Positions 34,827 through 36,642 of a stretch of DNA of 36,642 bases are shown here, piece by piece. Made by a program: the position numbers and the translations under genes. Location: positions 1-36,642 of the forward strand of contig JANXRC010000015.1 in the NCBI GenBank assembly GCA_025353195.1. Reading direction: 5' to 3'. The stretch is from Rhodocyclaceae bacterium. GTDB taxonomy: Bacteria; Pseudomonadota; Gammaproteobacteria; Burkholderiales; Rhodocyclaceae. Within the stretch, counting starts at the first letter, position 1. The number at the start of each line of letters is the position of its first letter. The notes beneath the pieces were generated by a model that was not told the origin of the DNA, made no database searches, and worked only from the letters and a program-made list of their open reading frames with translations.

Positions 34827-35081
34827 ATGAAGCGCAAACACCACGCAACGCTCAAACTGATCTTCTCCCGCCCCGTTTCGGGAAACATACGCTGGCCGGA
34901 CATTGAGACATTGCTCAAGGAATTGGGGGCAGGGATCGAAGAACGAGAAGGTTCCCGCGTACTGGTGCGCCTCTTTGATGAACGCCGGGTATTCCATCGT
35001 CCGCACCCTTCGCCCGCGACCGACAAGGGGGCTGTGGAGTCTGTTCGAAAATGGCTGGAAGAGCACGGAGTAATGCCATGA
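34827..35081 (+). CDS. hicA: HicA-family toxin
   Basis: This 84-residue mRNA interferase has a double-stranded-RNA-binding-like fold. The sequence MKRKHHATLKLIFSRPVSGN, then WPDIETLLKELGAGIEEREG and VFHRPHPSP...KGAVESVRKWLEE, fits the larger HicA subgroup. It lacks the short GSHH form of the active-site segment (GSRVLVRLF is found instead), so the catalytic His should be assigned by alignment. ATG 34827 is chosen over 34791, which lies in the promoter. The stop overlaps hicB by ATGA. Confidence 0.88.
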   Translation: MKRKHHATLKLIFSRPVSGNIRWPDIETLLKELGAGIEEREGSRVLVRLFDERRVFHRPHPSPATDKGAVESVRKWLEEHGVMP

Positions 35082-35413
35082 AAAACGTAATGACCATTGA
35101 CGGCTACAAGGCCGTTATTAACTACGATCCGGAAATCGAGATGTTTCGCGGCGAGTTCGTCGGCGTGAACGGGGGCGCGGACTTTTATGCGCGCGACCTG
35201 AAAGGCCTGAAACGCGAAGGTGCGATTTCGCTCAAGGTGTTTCTGGAAGCGTGCGCCGAGGACGGTGTCGAACCGCGCAAGTCTTTTTCGGGCAAGTTCG
35301 TGCTGCGCGTCGATCCCAAAACGCACGAGGCGGTGGTGCTTGCTGCGGCTGCCCACGGCCTGAGCCTGAACCAGTGGGTGGCGGAGACGCTGGACGAGGC
35401 CGCGCACACCTGA
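35078..35413 (+). CDS. hicB: HicB-family antitoxin
   Basis: This 111-residue antitoxin has an N-terminal partial RNase-H-like fold (YKAVINYDPEIEMFRGEFVG, then NGGADFYA). Its C-terminal ribbon-helix-helix domain (FVLRVDPKTHEAVVLAAAAH, then GLSLNQWVAETLDEAA) should bind the hicAB operator. The start is set by the ATGA overlap with hicA. An in-frame ATG at 35051 lies inside hicA and is rejected. The 196 bases after it contain no gene, only copy G of the dispersed motif. Confidence 0.9.
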   Translation: MKNVMTIDGYKAVINYDPEIEMFRGEFVGVNGGADFYARDLKGLKREGAISLKVFLEACAEDGVEPRKSFSGKFVLRVDPKTHEAVVLAAAAHGLSLNQWVAETLDEAAHT

Positions 35414-35522
35414 TTGACAGTGGCCATGGGGAGTTCGCTCCCCCTCTGCATCCTCTCACCTTGCGACCTCACTACCCGGTCCGTTACAGAATAACGCGAG
35501 CGTAGCCCCTTTCTTCGTGGCG

Positions 35523-35546
35523 CCGTGTCGCCAGCGCCGACTATTG
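35523..35546 (+). repeat. Dispersed motif copy G
   Basis: CCGT, six bases, AGCGCCGACT, ATTG (one mismatch), intergenic after hicB. It has the same orientation as copy F and lies 2000 bp from it. Confidence 0.55.
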
Positions 35547-35609
35547 CGGGACGCGAATGGCATTATTCAAAATAAATGCGGCCCTGGCCCCTTATCACTT
35601 GATGCGGCG

Positions 35610-35825
35610 TCAGGAGAATGGCCAGCGCCGCTGTTGCCGACGCATACCAGCGAAGTCCCATCCTGTCTTCCATCCCCAGATTATTCCAGCGAGAAGCGTT
35701 GCCCATCCTGCAGGAGCCCATAGCGGCGCCAGAAGAACGAAGCCGAAATATCCAAGTGGAGCGCCGAGAAATTGAGCGAACACCGCGCCTGAAAGGTACT
35801 GCTTTAGCCTTCCGTTCGCGCACAT
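35610..35825 (-). CDS. Small two-helix membrane protein
   Basis: This 71-residue protein has two hydrophobic segments (FAQFLGAPLGYFGFVLLAPL and GWATLLAGIIWGWKTGWDF) and a basic tail (MRRQQRRW). It starts 3 bp after the stop of the upstream lipoprotein gene, so the two are likely co-translated. No family is recognised. Gly/Trp-rich helices and the spacing support a real gene, but its size leaves doubt. Confidence 0.55.
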   Translation of the reverse strand: MCANGRLKQYLSGAVFAQFLGAPLGYFGFVLLAPLWAPAGWATLLAGIIWGWKTGWDFAGMRRQQRRWPFS

Positions 35826-35828
35826 CCC

Positions 35829-36095
35829 TCAAGGCTTCCCTGTTCCGCATTTGATGATCATCGTCATGCGGCCGTAGTCGGCAGCATTGTTGGTGTTGCT
35901 GGTGACGTCGTACCCTTGAGGGCATGTTCGGTTAGCTAAATCTGCGCAGTACATTGGAGAATCGACGCAAGTAATCATGTACTGGTGCGGACCCATCGGA
36001 GAAATCCTGACCGCAGACATTGGTGCAGTTGGATCGGTATGACTGATGGCGCAGCCGGAGAGCGCGATAGTAAGCAAAAGGGCAAGTGGTCTCAT
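35829..36095 (-). CDS. Small lipoprotein
   Basis: This 88-residue lipoprotein has a signal peptide LALLLTIALSGC with lipobox Cys15. The mature part has four further Cys (TCVDSPMYCADL, TCPQGYDVTSN, IIKCGTG), likely in disulfides. AGGAT precedes ATG 36095 at 7 bp. The CPQGY...MTMIIKC pattern resembles small uncharacterised proteobacterial lipoproteins. No function is assigned. Confidence 0.7.
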   Translation of the reverse strand: MRPLALLLTIALSGCAISHTDPTAPMSAVRISPMGPHQYMITCVDSPMYCADLANRTCPQGYDVTSNTNNAADYGRMTMIIKCGTGKP

Positions 36096-36303
36096 GGGAT
36101 GATCCTATATCTTTCGCTCAATTTCCAAAATCAATAGTTTCTTGTACTGTTCTGCTGCGCCATTCCGTCATTGAAATCACGCGGCTTTTGAAGGATAGGA
36201 AATTCAACCGCTATCCCGAAAGTATCTCCGCACCTGTAACCCATCGTCAATCGGAGATTTGACCGCAATCGCTCATTGCGCCGTGCAACAACCGCTGCCC
36301 TAT
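36096..36303. other. Gene-free stretch between lipoprotein gene and IS91 end
   Basis: These bases hold no credible gene. A weak promoter TTGATT-N17-GATATA reads toward the lipoprotein gene. The element boundary of the neighbouring IS91-type sequence probably lies within or at the edge of this stretch, but I cannot fix it. Confidence 0.35.
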
Positions 36304-36373
36304 CATGCCCGAGGTCCGCAAAACGCCCGCTGTCGGGCGTTTGCTGTCGGGCGTTTTGCGGGCCTCGGGCATG
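36304..36373. repeat. Large hairpin downstream of the IS91-family transposase
   Basis: Arms 36304-36329 and 36348-36373 are reverse complements over 26 bases with a single mismatch, around an 18-base loop. GTCGGGCGTTT occurs twice as a direct repeat inside. It begins 34 bases past the transposase stop. It could be the hairpin of the replication-origin end (oriIS) of the element, or a strong terminator. Confidence 0.7.
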
Positions 36374-36407
36374 AGCGCTCCCGTCGGACGGCTTTCGCCG
36401 CCCTGCG

Positions 36408-36642
36408 CTACCACACGATCCGCTGATCGAACTCGAACTCGGGGATTGGCTGCGCCAGCTGATCGGCGTCGCACTGTCCCGCCGCCTCCCACAGCGGCGG
36501 GCCGCGCGCGGGCGCCAGCTTGGGCGGCGCGATCGGCTCGCCCAGGTGTTGGAGGATTTTTCGGATCGCCTCGCCGTCGTCGATGAAGGCGATGATCCGC
36601 ATCGCGCCGCCGCACTTCGGGCAGGTGAGCGGGAAAACCTCG
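36408..36642 (-). mobile_element. IS91-family transposase, C-terminal part (gene runs off the window)
   Basis: The last 77 codons of a minus-strand frame read EVFPLTCPKCGGAMRIIAFI then DDGEAIRKILQHLGEP. This is the CPxCGGxMRIIAxI...IRKIL.HLG ending of IS91-type (Y2, rolling-circle) transposases. It is followed by the usual Pro-rich segment and a stop. The catalytic tyrosines and His motif lie outside the window, so intactness cannot be judged. Such elements move by rolling-circle replication and can mobilise flanking DNA. Confidence 0.8.

Noticed and set aside
36305..36586. Plus-strand open frame across the hairpin and transposase end
   Set aside because: It runs through the inverted repeat and antisense to the conserved IS91 transposase C-terminus; its Arg/Pro/Ala-rich product is a shadow.

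Overview
The window is GC-rich, densely coding DNA from a proteobacterium. It most resembles a free-living betaproteobacterium of the Rhodocyclales/Nitrosomonadales kind. That guess rests on the hopanoid squalene genes hpnCDE, the tesA/ybbA divergent pair, an AlgZ/AlgR-like LytTR system, an MdtABC-type efflux operon and the style of the small envelope proteins. Genus cannot be fixed from sequence alone. No rRNA, tRNA or CRISPR array was seen.

Layout. 1-2653: hpnC (5'-truncated by the window), hpnD and hpnE, the three-step route from farnesyl diphosphate to squalene. 2682-5059: an orphan YbbA/LolD-like ABC ATPase divergent from tesA, with mnmH (tRNA 2-selenouridine synthase) behind tesA. 5046-7112 (minus): a 2TM-domain protein, a LytS/AlgZ-like histidine kinase and a LytTR response regulator, tightly coupled. 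7265-7822: a small SAM methyltransferase. 7869-16691 (plus): the most interesting block. It holds a class III adenylate cyclase fused to a hemerythrin domain, a Pat-type protein lysine acetyltransferase, tag, a GAF-GAF-PAS-cyclase-TPR protein like cyanobacterial CyaB1, and an AMP-forming acyl-CoA synthetase carrying the PX4GK motif that Pat enzymes recognise. 16678-20283: an MFS exporter, an atypical Nramp-like transporter and an MgtC/SapB protein.

20416-30133 (minus): a complete tripartite efflux operon in the order Spy-like periplasmic protein, MFP, two RND pumps, outer-membrane factor. The MFP carries a C-terminal extension that itself looks Spy-like, and an OmpR-family-like direct repeat lies upstream. 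30287-33315 (minus): a five-gene run of small exported envelope proteins: two paralogues sharing a C-terminal YWYYC...GYYPYV...C...W module, two glycine-zipper proteins and a secreted SUMF1/FGE-like protein.

33651-36642 is accessory DNA: an AbrB-Doc toxin-antitoxin pair with a large palindromic operator, a ClpB C-terminal remnant, a hicAB pair whose best promoter would give a nearly leaderless mRNA, a small lipoprotein/membrane protein pair, and the 3' end of an IS91-family transposase beside a 26-bp-arm hairpin.

Across the whole window a short motif, CCGT-N6-AGCGCCGACT-CTTG, recurs: six good copies and one partial, in genes and between genes, on both strands. No annotated feature explains it. 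With the cyclase/acetyltransferase block, it is the strongest candidate here for something undescribed.
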